Part shown: positions 1 through 7,104 of the stretch, in pieces
Position numbering within the stretch: position 1 is the first letter of the stretch
How the letters are laid out: each line of letters opens with the position of its first letter
Virus record (IMG/VR): IMGVR_UViG_3300028178_000027
Span: 1 to 20,175 of that record
Direction: 5' to 3' (one strand)
Length of the DNA: 20,175 nt
Source: a virus
Notes under the pieces: model-generated
Seen by the model: only the letters and a program-made list of their open reading frames with translations
The model's database searches: none
Told to the model about the DNA's origin: nothing
Made by a program: the position numbers and the translations under genes

Positions 1-10
1 AATACTAAAA

Positions 11-559
11 ATGCTTGAAATGTTATTAGGAGCTAGTGGCGGCATCTTTGGTATTGTGGGCGCATTAGTTAAACACGGGCTCGAAGTTTATCAAGAGAAA
101 CAGCAAGCGGATAAAGACCTTGCTATCCTACGTGAAAAAAATTCACACGATTTAGCAATGATGGATAAACAAACAAGTCAAATGGAAATGGAAGCAAAAA
201 ATGGGGTCCGTGTTGCTGAAATTACAGCTAACGCCTCGATTGAGTCTTCTGCTTATTCCGCTTTAGCTTCTTCTTACGAATCGGATAAGGCAACTTATTC
301 AAATGACCCGAATAATAAGTGGTTAGTTGGTGTTGATGTTTTCCGAGGTTCCATTCGTCCGGGCCTTGCTTTATATTTTGCAATGTTTTTATCAGTAATG
401 CTATTCTTAATTTGGTGGCAATTGCCACCGCAAATTTATAAAGACGTTTCATTCTTAACTCCTACATTTTTTAAACTTGTTGACGCTTTAATATTTTTAG
501 CAACATCGTCTATTGGTTGGTACTTTGCCGCTAGACCAAGTACCAAGCAAAAAGACTAA
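11..559 (+). CDS. Holin-like phage membrane protein
   Basis: This 182-residue protein has a glycine-rich hydrophobic N-terminus (about residues 5-20), a charged helical middle (25-75, rich in Lys, Glu and Gln) and two strong hydrophobic segments near the C-terminus (about 118-138 and 153-173). The last segment is followed by a short basic tail. This layout resembles the three-transmembrane holin-like proteins of phages and gene transfer agents (GTA_holin_3TM type), which sit near structural or lysis genes and are proposed to act in the inner membrane. It is the only rightward gene at this end and probably the last gene of a late operon. It meets the next gene tail to tail, sharing bases 556-559. 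The start is uncertain: ATG at 11 and ATG at 20 are both possible, and too little upstream sequence is present to see a ribosome binding site. Function is inferred from topology only. Confidence 0.7.
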   Translation: MLEMLLGASGGIFGIVGALVKHGLEVYQEKQQADKDLAILREKNSHDLAMMDKQTSQMEMEAKNGVRVAEITANASIESSAYSALASSYESDKATYSNDPNNKWLVGVDVFRGSIRPGLALYFAMFLSVMLFLIWWQLPPQIYKDVSFLTPTFFKLVDALIFLATSSIGWYFAARPSTKQKD

Positions 560-786
560 AAACAATCTACTTGTTTTCCACTAATTACTTCTGTTTGATT
601 TTTATTCAAACTTAAATGCGTTTCAATACAAGCCTTAGATTCAATTTTTAAGGCTTGTTCTTTTTGTTGTTGCTCTTTTATTTCCTGCTCTTTATCTTTC
701 TCACCTAAGTATTGCCCTACAAGAAAAACAATAACAAATAATGCAAGAGTTAATAAATCTAACTTCCATAAATCTTTATTTTCCAT
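556..786 (-). CDS. Small single-pass membrane protein
   Basis: This 76-residue protein has a short cytoplasmic-type N-terminus, one hydrophobic segment (about residues 10-27), a charged helical stretch rich in Glu, Lys and Gln (29-46) and a C-terminal part with two cysteines (53 and 75). The start at 786 is fixed by a near-perfect Shine-Dalgarno sequence (AAGGAGG) with 7 bases of spacing. The gene has its own promoter at 817-844, which overlaps the end of the polymerase gene. The single helix plus charged extension is the shape of an inner-membrane spanin or another small phage membrane protein, and the neighbouring holin-like gene makes a lysis role conceivable. No family-specific motif was recognised and no overlapping outer spanin is visible, so the function is unknown. 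The opposing terminator at 628-665 is embedded in this reading frame. Confidence 0.75.
   Translation of the reverse strand: MENKDLWKLDLLTLALFVIVFLVGQYLGEKDKEQEIKEQQQKEQALKIESKACIETHLSLNKNQTEVISGKQVDCF
628..665 (+). terminator. Rho-independent terminator of the rightward module
   Basis: A perfect 10-bp stem, ACAAGCCTTA (628-637) with TAAGGCTTGT (649-658), has an 11-nt loop and is followed by the T-rich run TCTTTTTG. The T-run is on the + strand only, so it ends rightward transcription after the 11-559 gene. It lies inside the coding sequence of the opposing gene 556-786. Confidence 0.8.
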
Positions 787-816
787 GGTAAACCTCCTTG
801 TTGTTAAGTATGAATA

Positions 817-844
817 ATTATCACATATTTTAACTAATTTTCAA
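817..844 (-). promoter_or_regulatory. Sigma70-type promoter for the 556-786 gene
   Basis: On the minus strand, TTGAAA (839-844) is followed after 16 bases by GATAAT (817-822), preceded by TGT as in an extended -10. The -35 overlaps the last codons of the polymerase gene. It resembles the promoter at 9148-9175, which has the same -10 and spacing. Confidence 0.65.
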
Positions 845-2882
845 CTTGTTTACTGATGGCAGCAATATCTTCTAGAATACTATATGACTCGTTTATATAC
901 CAGTCGTAATTAACATCGTTTGGAAAAGAAGCTGGTAAATCTGGAATAGGTTTAGCTCCTTCCGACTTTGGTACAGTATTGCCACTGGCTGCTACCACAA
1001 TAACACCATCCACCCCATTAGCATAATACCACCTCACTGTGGAACCTAAGTAAAAGCCATCCTTAACAGCACCAGTACGAACTTTACGGAGAGTTACAAA
1101 CTTTCTAATATCTTTACAATTAAGAATTGTGGACGAAATAGGCGTTCCGTTTAATAAGTATTCAATAACAGCATCGTTGCAAATTTCATTTTGTGGTGTT
1201 TTTCTTAAATCAGCTTCACCATACGCTCCCTTAAGCTTAACTCTATCGCGGGATGATGTTTTCTTTGTATCTTTAACTGCAATATAATTATTTACATCCC
1301 TTGAGTATAATGCTAAATAACGAGCTTCTTCTGTTTGGAATCCTGTATCTTTTTCCCAGCGGCTAAGTATGTTATCAAACACCTGTTTTAATTGTGTTGG
1401 AACTTTTGTAACAATACCGTCTGTATTTGCACTAATAACTTCAAAGCCAGATAAATATAAACGTTCAATTAACATCAATAAGGAAAGCTGACCAGTTATT
1501 GTTGTTTGAATAACAAGGCTTGGTTCATAAAGTAGCGAATACTTATTCCCTGTTTTACCAAAAGAACCATTCACCGTAATTTTCAAAGTGTCGGCTGTTA
1601 GTTTGTCACCAGCTTCTTTAGCGGACAAACGTCTATTAACAATACTTTCATAAACCTGAAGAAAAATTGGGCCTAAGTGTTTTGGGTATAGCCTTAGATT
1701 TAAAATAATTCTTGGGTAGTACGATGCAACGTCCCTATCAATAATCATTGTATTTTCATCCGCTTTATAAGAAACAGTTTTTTCTGAACTATGCAGACCA
1801 CCAATCCCCATTCTATAAATACCGCCTCCAATTGGTATTTCTAAATCTGATAAAATATCGGGCATTGATATCCTGCCACTAAAACCAACAATGAACACCG
1901 CGCTTCGCACTGCCTGGAGAACCCATTGCATATTGGCTGTTTCAAAATTTATATAATCCGGAATACTATATAAATGGGCTGTACCAACAATTTCATCAAT
2001 ATTATCGGGTCTTTTTGGAAAAACACCAGTTGTTGTATATATCTCTTTTGCAATAATAGATTCTGCAATTTGTGCATCTGATTTAGAACGTAAATCTACA
2101 CCGTATCGAATACCAATTTGTTCACGTAATTCAATAGACTCTAATAGCTCTTTATAAAGAAGAACTGTATTTTCAAGGTCGTTTAAACAATACCAACGGA
2201 CGACTTCCCTTTGTGGATAAGTAAGGTTTGTCTCAGGATTATATGGAAGGTCTTGTACCCTGCGGCAATGCAAGCGACCTGAATAAACTTTTAAAGATGC
2301 TTCTAATGGGGCAACTTCAATTAAGTCAATATGGTCGATTTCTTTTAAATGCTTACACTTAAACTTCTTAAGTAAATCATAGGGACGTATAGGTGCGCCT
2401 TCCCCTGCTCCTGTAATTAAAAGGTTTGTTGCATATTTGAGGGTATCCACAGGGTGATAGTTTAGAGCGAGCGTTAAAACTGGAATATCGTAGTTGATAC
2501 CGTTGAACGAAACAATTGTAAAATTAGATATAACCCATTTTATTTTGTTTACTTCTTTTTCAGATAAATTACCTAAACCAGTTTCTAAATGACAATCTAT
2601 AAAGAATATTTTTCCGCTATCCGCCCCTTTAAAAGCAATGCAAAAATACTCGCTATATGACTCAATATCAAATATGAGCTTTTCTTTATTATTTTTATAA
2701 GACTCTGATATTAAATCTTGGTCTGAATACATTGATATATTAAAAGCTCTTGCTTCTTCAATATATGGTAAATAATCAGGGTTTTCCCAAACACGAGTAG
2801 GAGGGGTTTTCTTTATTTTTTCTTTTTTAACTTTAATGACAGGTTCATCCTGCCAAAACATACCAAGAGCATCATTCCTCAT
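834..2882 (-). CDS. Family B DNA polymerase with 3'-5' exonuclease
   Basis: This 682-residue phage replicative polymerase carries the complete family B signature. The exonuclease domain has Exo I FDIES (D72, E74), Exo II NGINYD (127-132) and Exo III YCLND (231-235). The polymerase domain has motif A DRDVASYYP (382-390), motif B KITVNGSFG (434-442) and motif C NTDG (486-489). It is a short family B enzyme without a recognisable N-terminal extra domain. Motif C has Asn in place of the first Asp of the usual DTD, while the second Asp (D488), which with the motif A Asp binds metal, is retained. The gene is the last of the tightly coupled deazaguanine operon, and its ATG overlaps the stop of the clamp gene (ATGA, 4 bases). 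Being copied with the clamp and dpdA suggests that replication and base modification are produced together. Confidence 0.95.
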   Translation of the reverse strand: MRNDALGMFWQDEPVIKVKKEKIKKTPPTRVWENPDYLPYIEEARAFNISMYSDQDLISESYKNNKEKLIFDIESYSEYFCIAFKGADSGKIFFIDCHLETGLGNLSEKEVNKIKWVISNFTIVSFNGINYDIPVLTLALNYHPVDTLKYATNLLITGAGEGAPIRPYDLLKKFKCKHLKEIDHIDLIEVAPLEASLKVYSGRLHCRRVQDLPYNPETNLTYPQREVVRWYCLNDLENTVLLYKELLESIELREQIGIRYGVDLRSKSDAQIAESIIAKEIYTTTGVFPKRPDNIDEIVGTAHLYSIPDYINFETANMQWVLQAVRSAVFIVGFSGRISMPDILSDLEIPIGGGIYRMGIGGLHSSEKTVSYKADENTMIIDRDVASYYPRIILNLRLYPKHLGPIFLQVYESIVNRRLSAKEAGDKLTADTLKITVNGSFGKTGNKYSLLYEPSLVIQTTITGQLSLLMLIERLYLSGFEVISANTDGIVTKVPTQLKQVFDNILSRWEKDTGFQTEEARYLALYSRDVNNYIAVKDTKKTSSRDRVKLKGAYGEADLRKTPQNEICNDAVIEYLLNGTPISSTILNCKDIRKFVTLRKVRTGAVKDGFYLGSTVRWYYANGVDGVIVVAASGNTVPKSEGAKPIPDLPASFPNDVNYDWYINESYSILEDIAAISKQVEN

Positions 2883-3835
2883 TTTCTAAGCCCAATAATT
2901 GCCCCGCGGATATTATCCCCATAAAATAAACAAGGGCTTGGCCAAGCAGTAAAATCAATTGTATCTGCAACTTCAAGAACTGTTAATAAATGTTGACGGT
3001 TAAAAGAACCATCGTTTACTATATCTTCGATAAAATATTCTGCCCCACCATCGTCAGTTTCTGATGTTGATATTCGACCTTCTTTAAATAGGTTTACTCT
3101 ATCAAACGTATCTGTAAATGGTTTTAAATCCTCAAGACATTGCACTAATAATTTTGGAAACTTAGACTGGATTGATTCTTTATTTAACACGTTAGCAAGG
3201 TCTGGCCATTCTGTACTATACGTTTGACTGCATAGCCAACGATTACCACTAAAATGAAATGTGATTCTATTTTCACTTACTTGCAAATATTCGGGCTCTT
3301 CGTTAATTCGGATAAGCTCGCTAATAGCTGCTTTCGGGACGTTGACTGTAATTGGAAAATCAAAACCAAGCCATGACTCTACAAGAGCAATATTATTTGT
3401 CGCATACGCAGACTGCCCTTTAAATAATATACCACGAGACCAAGCCCGTGAAGCGTCCTCTGATATAAATGGTGAAATACTTTTAATCGCTTGCAATAGT
3501 TTTCCATTTAATGCTACTTTTTCACCTTCGGGTGTAATTTCTGGATAGTTTTCTGGCGGTAAGCAATCAACCAGTGCTTTAAAGTTCCCTGACTTAATAC
3601 TAAGTTTTCCTTTAGCTGTTACATGAAGTGCAATAACATCTTCGCACGTTTGAATAGCTTTCATAAACTGCTCGGCTTTAGGTGTAATGTCTAAATCCAT
3701 GTCAATTGGGCCACATAGGCCAATTGTTCCATTAAACCCCTTGATTGTTTTATTAGCAATTCTAAAATGGGTTAAGCCTTGAACAATTTCTTTTTTGCCA
3801 ACTGCCCCAGCAACAAACTTTAAGTCTTTAAGCAT
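2879..3835 (-). CDS. DnaN-like DNA polymerase sliding clamp
   Basis: The 318-residue product looks like a divergent beta-clamp, the ring that tethers the polymerase to DNA. Support is weak in single motifs but consistent along the length: ALVDCLPPENYPEI (87-100) resembles the clamp segment leading to the 'FP' turn; AYATNNIALVES (143-154) matches the 'A-T-D/N-x-x-R/L' strand; the segment at 187-215 ends in a clamp-like W/YPDL; and the C-terminus ends in a short strand and LRK like the clamp's 'MPMR' end. It is shorter than E. coli DnaN (366 residues). Its position between dpdA and the polymerase, with TAATG overlap upstream and ATGA overlap downstream, fits a processivity factor. An alternative is an unrelated phage protein of the same fold. 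Confidence 0.72.
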   Translation of the reverse strand: MLKDLKFVAGAVGKKEIVQGLTHFRIANKTIKGFNGTIGLCGPIDMDLDITPKAEQFMKAIQTCEDVIALHVTAKGKLSIKSGNFKALVDCLPPENYPEITPEGEKVALNGKLLQAIKSISPFISEDASRAWSRGILFKGQSAYATNNIALVESWLGFDFPITVNVPKAAISELIRINEEPEYLQVSENRITFHFSGNRWLCSQTYSTEWPDLANVLNKESIQSKFPKLLVQCLEDLKPFTDTFDRVNLFKEGRISTSETDDGGAEYFIEDIVNDGSFNRQHLLTVLEVADTIDFTAWPSPCLFYGDNIRGAIIGLRK

Positions 3836-4755
3836 TAAAATAACTCCTGAACATAAGCTTTGAATATTTTACTTTGTTTAGCGTTCACTATTGCATTTAT
3901 CATACCATATGACCAAAGATTATAAGCAGCACGAGACTCATATATTGTGGATAACCGTTCGTAGGTAAAACCCTGCTCTTCTAGCATTTTAAAAAGAGCG
4001 TCCTGCTCAATAGCACTTAATGTCGTAGCGTGTTGGTTTTGGACGTGCCTAGATGGCGACTTGCTTGAAACAGAAATTGGGCCATACTTTGGAGTAACAA
4101 TACTACCAAACGCAGCGGACTGAATCCATGAAGACGAGTCCACACTATACCACGGATACCGTTGCATAACAGGAATAGCAGTAATACCAAAAGCATGAAC
4201 CTTAAGTCTTGGTTTCCCGCTTGAATCTGTTAAATACTCGTCCCATAGTTTATCTAACCAACGAATAAGGACATCGCTAGACTTTCCAACCATACCACCA
4301 AGAGTGATATAATCGTAATTTTTTACATAGTATTCTAAATAACGGTTATCCTCGCCATAATGGAAGCACGGCAATGGTCTAACACCTAGCTCTTGCATTG
4401 ACATTTGATTTCTATATGTTTGTAATGGGTCGCCAATTCCATCCAAAACAGAAGCCATAACAGCACCATCTTCAACTCGGATTATATCTCCGTTTCGTTT
4501 AATATAATCGCAATATGTTGGTAAATCAATTTCTACACCTAAAGTGAATGCTGAGAATGCGCCAGAGTCAAGAAATACTTTTGCGTTATCCGCCCTCATT
4601 TCGTCAACATATTTTTGTTTGTCAACATAATGGTATGACTCTAAAATGTTAGGTAAATTCCGGACAAGGGATTGCTCATGCTCTGTTAGCTTTAAATACC
4701 GATTTTGCCCGGGCTTATACCCGTTACCATAAACAGCGGCAACAAATAGATTCAT
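3835..4755 (-). CDS. dpdA: DpdA-like 7-deazaguanine DNA transglycosylase
   Basis: This 306-residue protein belongs to the phage branch of the tRNA-guanine transglycosylase superfamily that acts on DNA, exchanging guanine for a 7-deazaguanine base. Three aspartate sites align in order with those of TGT: FLDSGAFSA (D63), corresponding to the substrate-binding DSGGFQ site; VLDGIGDP (D105); and YSVDSSSW (D206), in the place of the nucleophile. LGGMVG (152-157) and HAFGIT (187-192) also match the TIM-barrel core. The C-terminus has no CxCxxC zinc motif, unlike bacterial TGT, and the protein has only two cysteines. The gene is next to folE, queD, queC and queE, which make the base, and only one base separates it from the folE stop. 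Its own ribosome binding site is weak, so translation probably depends on coupling. Confidence 0.88.
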   Translation of the reverse strand: MNLFVAAVYGNGYKPGQNRYLKLTEHEQSLVRNLPNILESYHYVDKQKYVDEMRADNAKVFLDSGAFSAFTLGVEIDLPTYCDYIKRNGDIIRVEDGAVMASVLDGIGDPLQTYRNQMSMQELGVRPLPCFHYGEDNRYLEYYVKNYDYITLGGMVGKSSDVLIRWLDKLWDEYLTDSSGKPRLKVHAFGITAIPVMQRYPWYSVDSSSWIQSAAFGSIVTPKYGPISVSSKSPSRHVQNQHATTLSAIEQDALFKMLEEQGFTYERLSTIYESRAAYNLWSYGMINAIVNAKQSKIFKAYVQELF

Positions 4756-4756
4756 T

Positions 4757-5695
4757 TTAGTTACGGCAAGCTGCTAAAAACTCAGCCCGTGTTTCTGGTT
4801 TTGTTTTCATTGCTCCGCGCAATGCTGTAGTAATTGTTTCACTACTTTGATTACCAACACCACGGGATTCAATACACATATGACGCGCTGTTAAGTAAAC
4901 ACCAACACCAATCGGGTTCAAGTGTTCCCACATTGCATTCGCTATTTGGTTTGTTAAACGCTCTTGGACTTGTAACCGTCTTGAAAAGACTTCTACAATT
5001 CTATCCATTTTAGATAAGCCCAATACTTTTTTATCAGGAATATAAGCAACGGTCACAAAACCAAAAATAGGAGCAATATGATGCTCGCAATGGCTATAGA
5101 CAGGGATATTTCTACGAATAACCATTTCATCCGAGTCCTCAGCTCCATCTTCGAAACTTTTAAAAATGGATTTGATATCGCTGTCTGAATACTTATATCC
5201 ACTAAACCACTCACCGAGTGCTTTTTGGTATCTTTTAGGAGTTTCCAGCAAACCTTGACGATTTGGATTTTCTCCAATATATTGAAATACCCGTACAACA
5301 TTATCAGTAAAGCTTTCGTCCGAGTTTTCATGTGAAACCTCCCAAGGAAATACAAACCAGCCATTTCGATACTCGTTTTTAAGGGTAATATCTCCCTTTT
5401 CAATTAAAGTAAAGAATGGTTTTTGTGGATATAAATCGCAGTAATGCTGCATTGTTTTTCCGCTGTCTAAAATATCATCAATGAAAAAATCAGCTTCGCT
5501 TGGATTTTCGGTAATCTTAAAGTCAATATATTTACGGATAGCATACATTGCGGGAATACCACCGCGAGGAATAGCATACGCTTTTAGATTTGAAATAAGA
5601 CTTTTATTTGATTCATAAATACTATAAATCTGGCCAGCAGTACGTTCTGCTAAGGATTGTAAAATATCATTTGTAATAATTGTTTTATTTGTCAT
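4757..5695 (-). CDS. folE: Phosphoribosyltransferase-GTP cyclohydrolase I fusion
   Basis: The C-terminal half (about residues 131-312) is a GTP cyclohydrolase I, which opens GTP to dihydroneopterin triphosphate, the first step to preQ0. It has the GLLETPKR entry motif (148-155), zinc-site SHCEHH (201-206; C203, H206) and RHMCIESRGV (271-280; C274), so it should be an active zinc enzyme. The N-terminal 120 residues are a phosphoribosyltransferase domain with AIPRGGIP (41-48), PRPP loop FIDDILDSGKT (71-81) and WFVFPWE (113-119), the last resembling the end of Gpt-type purine enzymes. I chose ATG at 5695: it has AAGG nine bases upstream and lies just after the queD stop. The longer frame from 5740 overlaps queD and lacks a ribosome binding site. 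The fusion is unusual; its N-terminal substrate is unknown. Confidence 0.9.
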   Translation of the reverse strand: MTNKTIITNDILQSLAERTAGQIYSIYESNKSLISNLKAYAIPRGGIPAMYAIRKYIDFKITENPSEADFFIDDILDSGKTMQHYCDLYPQKPFFTLIEKGDITLKNEYRNGWFVFPWEVSHENSDESFTDNVVRVFQYIGENPNRQGLLETPKRYQKALGEWFSGYKYSDSDIKSIFKSFEDGAEDSDEMVIRRNIPVYSHCEHHIAPIFGFVTVAYIPDKKVLGLSKMDRIVEVFSRRLQVQERLTNQIANAMWEHLNPIGVGVYLTARHMCIESRGVGNQSSETITTALRGAMKTKPETRAEFLAACRN

Positions 5696-5699
5696 TGTC

Positions 5700-6152
5700 T
5701 TAAACCTTAAATGAAGCGTGGCATTTAGCAGTTTCTTCAATAACTACTTTTTGCAAAGTAACACCAGTGCCAAGTAGTTGCTGAGGGCCAATTACTTGAA
5801 CTAAATATTGGCACATATTTTCAGCAGTCGGGTTGAATGGTACAAACACAATAGACTCGGAAAATATTAACTGTTCCGCTGGTTCTAGAAAAGCGGTTTC
5901 TTTAAGGCCTTTAATAAGACTATCGTTTTCCCATGCTAGGAACTTGTGATCCCAATTATTCTCGACCCACATACATAACTTTTCTTTAATAACAGAAAAA
6001 TCAATAACACGCCCTAAGCTGTCTAACTCGCCAACACATTCAAAATGAATACGGTAATTATGCCCATGCAAATGGCGACATTTATTTTCATGCCCAACTA
6101 CACGATGTCCACAACTAATATCGTGGTATCTCATTGCTTTTGTTCCGCTCAT
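5700..6152 (-). CDS. queD: QueD 6-carboxytetrahydropterin synthase
   Basis: This 150-residue enzyme of the PTPS/QueD family converts dihydroneopterin triphosphate, the FolE product, to 6-carboxy-5,6,7,8-tetrahydropterin in the preQ0 pathway. The zinc ligands are H16, H29 and H31, with the catalytic cysteine C25 in CRHLHGHN (25-32). FNPTAENM (about 106-113) and VIEETAKCHASF near the C-terminus (with the family's conserved Glu) complete the signature. The CxxxHGH arrangement marks QueD rather than eukaryotic PTPS. Its start codon overlaps the stop of the upstream 52-aa gene as ATGA, and GAGGTG lies just before it, so both coupling and a direct site are available. Length is normal for the longer QueD subgroup. 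Confidence 0.93.
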   Translation of the reverse strand: MSGTKAMRYHDISCGHRVVGHENKCRHLHGHNYRIHFECVGELDSLGRVIDFSVIKEKLCMWVENNWDHKFLAWENDSLIKGLKETAFLEPAEQLIFSESIVFVPFNPTAENMCQYLVQVIGPQQLLGTGVTLQKVVIEETAKCHASFKV

Positions 6153-6307
6153 AAAGTCACCTCTTTTCCGTTTATAATAAATGTTGATGGGAGTAAATGG
6201 TTACAGCGTGAAAACGCCTTTATATAACCCATAATTTCAGATTGGACTGCTGAGGAATATGGGATTATACTTTTTGGTTTTGTCTTTGGTGTACCACGGA
6301 TAGCCAT
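6149..6307 (-). CDS. 52-aa protein of unknown function in the preQ0 operon
   Basis: This 52-codon frame begins at the ATG ending at 6307 (protein starts MAIRGTPKTKPKS) and stops at 6149. It has a strong ribosome binding site (AAAGGA, 6-base spacing). It fills exactly the gap between queC and queD: its start is two bases from the queC stop, and its stop overlaps the queD start as ATGA. That fit is the main evidence that it is a real gene. The product is basic at the N-terminus (residues 4-13), with a central helix-like stretch (about 20-40) and one cysteine. I recognise no family. Its position suggests a role linked to deazaguanine synthesis or to DpdA, or merely a translational relay to queD. 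Confidence 0.75.
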   Translation of the reverse strand: MAIRGTPKTKPKSIIPYSSAVQSEIMGYIKAFSRCNHLLPSTFIINGKEVTL

Positions 6308-6309
6308 AA

Positions 6310-7104
6310 CTAATCCTTTCCTATTAAATACTCAACCGTATAGTTTGCTGATTTTGGTAATTCCATTAAGCCGTTGCGAACTGCTCGCATAACCAATGGA
6401 TCTGGAAAACCAGCTTCAAGGAAGCCTTGCGCTCGTAATACATTTGCATGGTTATTATCGCTTGGAGGGTACTTCCCGTCGTAGCTAGTATGCGTGTAAG
6501 CTAATGCTTCCCAGCAGCCTGGAAATGTGCGAGCTAGGCGTACTGTTTCCGCTTTAGACATATACATTAACGGTGTTAGTATTCTAACAACACCTGTTCC
6601 ACGATGGTCGTGGCCAAGTGCAGTATTGATATAATCTTCTGCTTTTGTAATAAATATGTCACGGCAATCGTCGTAATTAGCATTATCCATTTGGCAAACA
6701 CCAGTAACGATATTCTTAATACCTTTTGCTTCCGCTCTATTGGCTGCAATTGTTAAAAATAGTGCGTTACGCATTGGGACAAATGTTAATTCACGGCGAT
6801 TCCCAATTGTGGAATCCATTTGCTCAAAGTTATCGTATTTTTCTAATTCAATGCCTGGATTAGTTAATGGGGACATTGAAATTAAGCATTCCGGAACTTT
6901 AATAATTTCATGGTTATTAACACCTGCTATTTCTGCAACTTGGACGGCTGCTTTTATTTCAATTGCGTGTTTTTGCCCATAGTCGAAAGTAATTGCATGA
7001 ACCTCTTTAAATGTTTCTTTAGCCCAGAAAAGGCAAGTTGTTGAATCTTGCCCACCAGACAAAACAACAATAACAGACTCTTGTTTCAATCGTGCTATAT
7101 TCAT
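6310..7104 (-). CDS. queC: QueC-like preQ0 synthase lacking zinc cysteines
   Basis: This 264-residue PP-loop ATPase of the QueC family converts 7-carboxy-7-deazaguanine to preQ0 with ATP and ammonia, through an amide intermediate. The ATP-binding motif SGGQDS (16-21), FDYGQKH (40-46), FVPMRNALFLT (108-118) and TGVCQMD with YDDCRD (134-149) all match the family. The C-terminal zinc site does not: where E. coli QueC has TCYNG and a CxxCxxC cluster, this protein has TSYDG (206-210) and S215, N218 and N221. All four cysteines appear to be replaced while the flanking LRAQGF (223-228) remains aligned. It may fold without zinc, use D216 and H219, or have altered chemistry. It overlaps queE by one base (TAATG) and has no fused amidotransferase domain. 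Confidence 0.88.
   Translation of the reverse strand: MNIARLKQESVIVVLSGGQDSTTCLFWAKETFKEVHAITFDYGQKHAIEIKAAVQVAEIAGVNNHEIIKVPECLISMSPLTNPGIELEKYDNFEQMDSTIGNRRELTFVPMRNALFLTIAANRAEAKGIKNIVTGVCQMDNANYDDCRDIFITKAEDYINTALGHDHRGTGVVRILTPLMYMSKAETVRLARTFPGCWEALAYTHTSYDGKYPPSDNNHANVLRAQGFLEAGFPDPLVMRAVRNGLMELPKSANYTVEYLIGKD

Noticed and set aside
5053-5403. Open minus-strand frame within the FolE fusion gene
   Set aside because: It is a shadow of the real frame, which has full FolE and phosphoribosyltransferase motifs.
5696-5740. Longer start for the FolE fusion (ATG at 5740)
   Set aside because: It lacks a ribosome binding site and would overlap queD by 41 bases, while the ATG at 5695 has AAGG at good spacing just after the queD stop.
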